Of a stretch of DNA of 64,000 nucleotides, positions 63,338 to 64,000 are shown piece after piece. The notes below the pieces were generated by a model, which saw nothing but the letters and a program-made list of their open reading frames with translations, was not told where the DNA came from and ran no database searches. The stretch spans positions 4,561,390 through 4,625,389 of the forward strand of contig CM038911.1 in assembly GCA_021904315.1 (NCBI GenBank), given 5' to 3'. The translations under genes were made by a program, and so were the position numbers. Every line of letters begins with the position of its first letter. The first letter of the stretch is position 1. Source of the DNA: Sphagnum magellanicum (taxonomy: Eukaryota > Streptophyta > Sphagnopsida > Sphagnales > Sphagnaceae).

Positions 63338-64000
63338 CTGAAGATAGCATGCTCTGGTATTCACTGAACCAGGTGAGCCCGAATGGTTGCATTGTCTGTT
63401 CATGACAAGTCTAGACATATATATATGACTTCCATCTGTTGGTTTTATATTGTGTGGTCAGGTCCAAGAGCAACATTAGAATTGGAGGATATGAATGCAT
63501 CAAAAGGAGACAGCCTCAATACTTTTGCATGCTGTTCTGACTCAACTTACACACTCTGTAGCAACCTGGCATGCAGGTTCTGTTGAGCTCTTTGTTGTAG
63601 TGACAATAGTGTTTTGACATGCCCTACTGTAGGAGTTTTCAATGATATGTGTAACTGCAAAAACCAATATAGAGTACCTATGCAGAGCTGCTACAACATT
63701 TCGGTAATGGTGATAACAGAAAGAACTTTTTGGAAAATGAAGGAGCTGGTTCTGGGAAGCAGGCTCTCCTACACGAGCAAGCAGTGATCAACAGAACCAC
63801 TGCTCAGGTACCTAACCTTTAAGCCTGGGATACAAAGCTTGCAATGGACACCGGCATTGTGTTAGATGTGACTTAAAGTATCAGTTTCACTGTCTTTCTT
63901 CAGACTGCAGGACAATAGTCATTTAAGACTCTGCAACTGCTTCACCATCCATGATAATCTAGCAGGCTAACCTGGGATGTTCCTTATTTGGGGAATTTAT
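63338..64000. other. Flanking sequence at the window edge, no gene seen
   Basis: No coding sequence is supported. If the exon at 63169-63337 is real, upstream exons on the minus strand might lie here or beyond the window. Confidence 0.4.

Overview
This window is nuclear DNA of a land plant. Five spliced genes are supported by exon chains that I could translate across every junction, and four of their products look like chloroplast or secreted plant proteins: an FKBP16-3-type lumenal immunophilin, an LHC-like two-helix protein, a plastid-type tyrosine/aromatic amino acid permease and a carboxypeptidase II-like serine carboxypeptidase. The fifth is a small SWIB-domain protein. The species cannot be proved from this window. 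Very AT-rich spacers, compact genes of moderate GC with many CAG/GCA runs, and about one gene per 13 kb would suit a non-flowering plant such as a moss or another seedless plant; this is inference.

Layout. 1-24.7 kb is AT-rich and holds no intact gene. It contains diverged tandem repeats (0.48-1.39 kb and 5.0-5.95 kb), a GC-rich block of GGACGGACA-type repeats (6.9-8.6 kb), short inverted-repeat transposons, and two decayed copies of an FCP1/NLI-interacting-factor-like phosphatase gene (18.7-20.8 kb). 24.7-28.3 kb is a ten-exon serine carboxypeptidase gene on the minus strand. 28.5-48.5 kb is again AT-rich and gene-free, with more transposon copies, a tandem duplication and a tRNA-like SINE candidate. 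49.2-63.1 kb is a gene-rich block: the LHC-like gene (-), an unassigned transcript-like interval (50.3-53.6 kb), the SWIB gene (+), FKBP16-3 (+) and the permease (-). The last two genes converge on a stretch filled with minisatellites.

The most notable signal is a family of short non-autonomous DNA transposons sharing a 10-bp terminal inverted repeat near GGGTGAAAGC. Four copies (11897-12537, 19252-19871, 30179-30278, 43826-44428) are each flanked by a perfect 4-bp direct repeat (TGTC, AATT, CTTT, GATA), and two longer copies (14116-14896, 20774-21582) have 3-of-4 matches. One copy sits inside the phosphatase pseudogene, and the reading frame resumes on its far side. A second notable point is that two of the 20 introns inferred in the five genes use a GC donor in the same AG|GCAAGT context.

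The genes are not a pathway cluster. Three of them probably serve the plastid, but this is co-location only.
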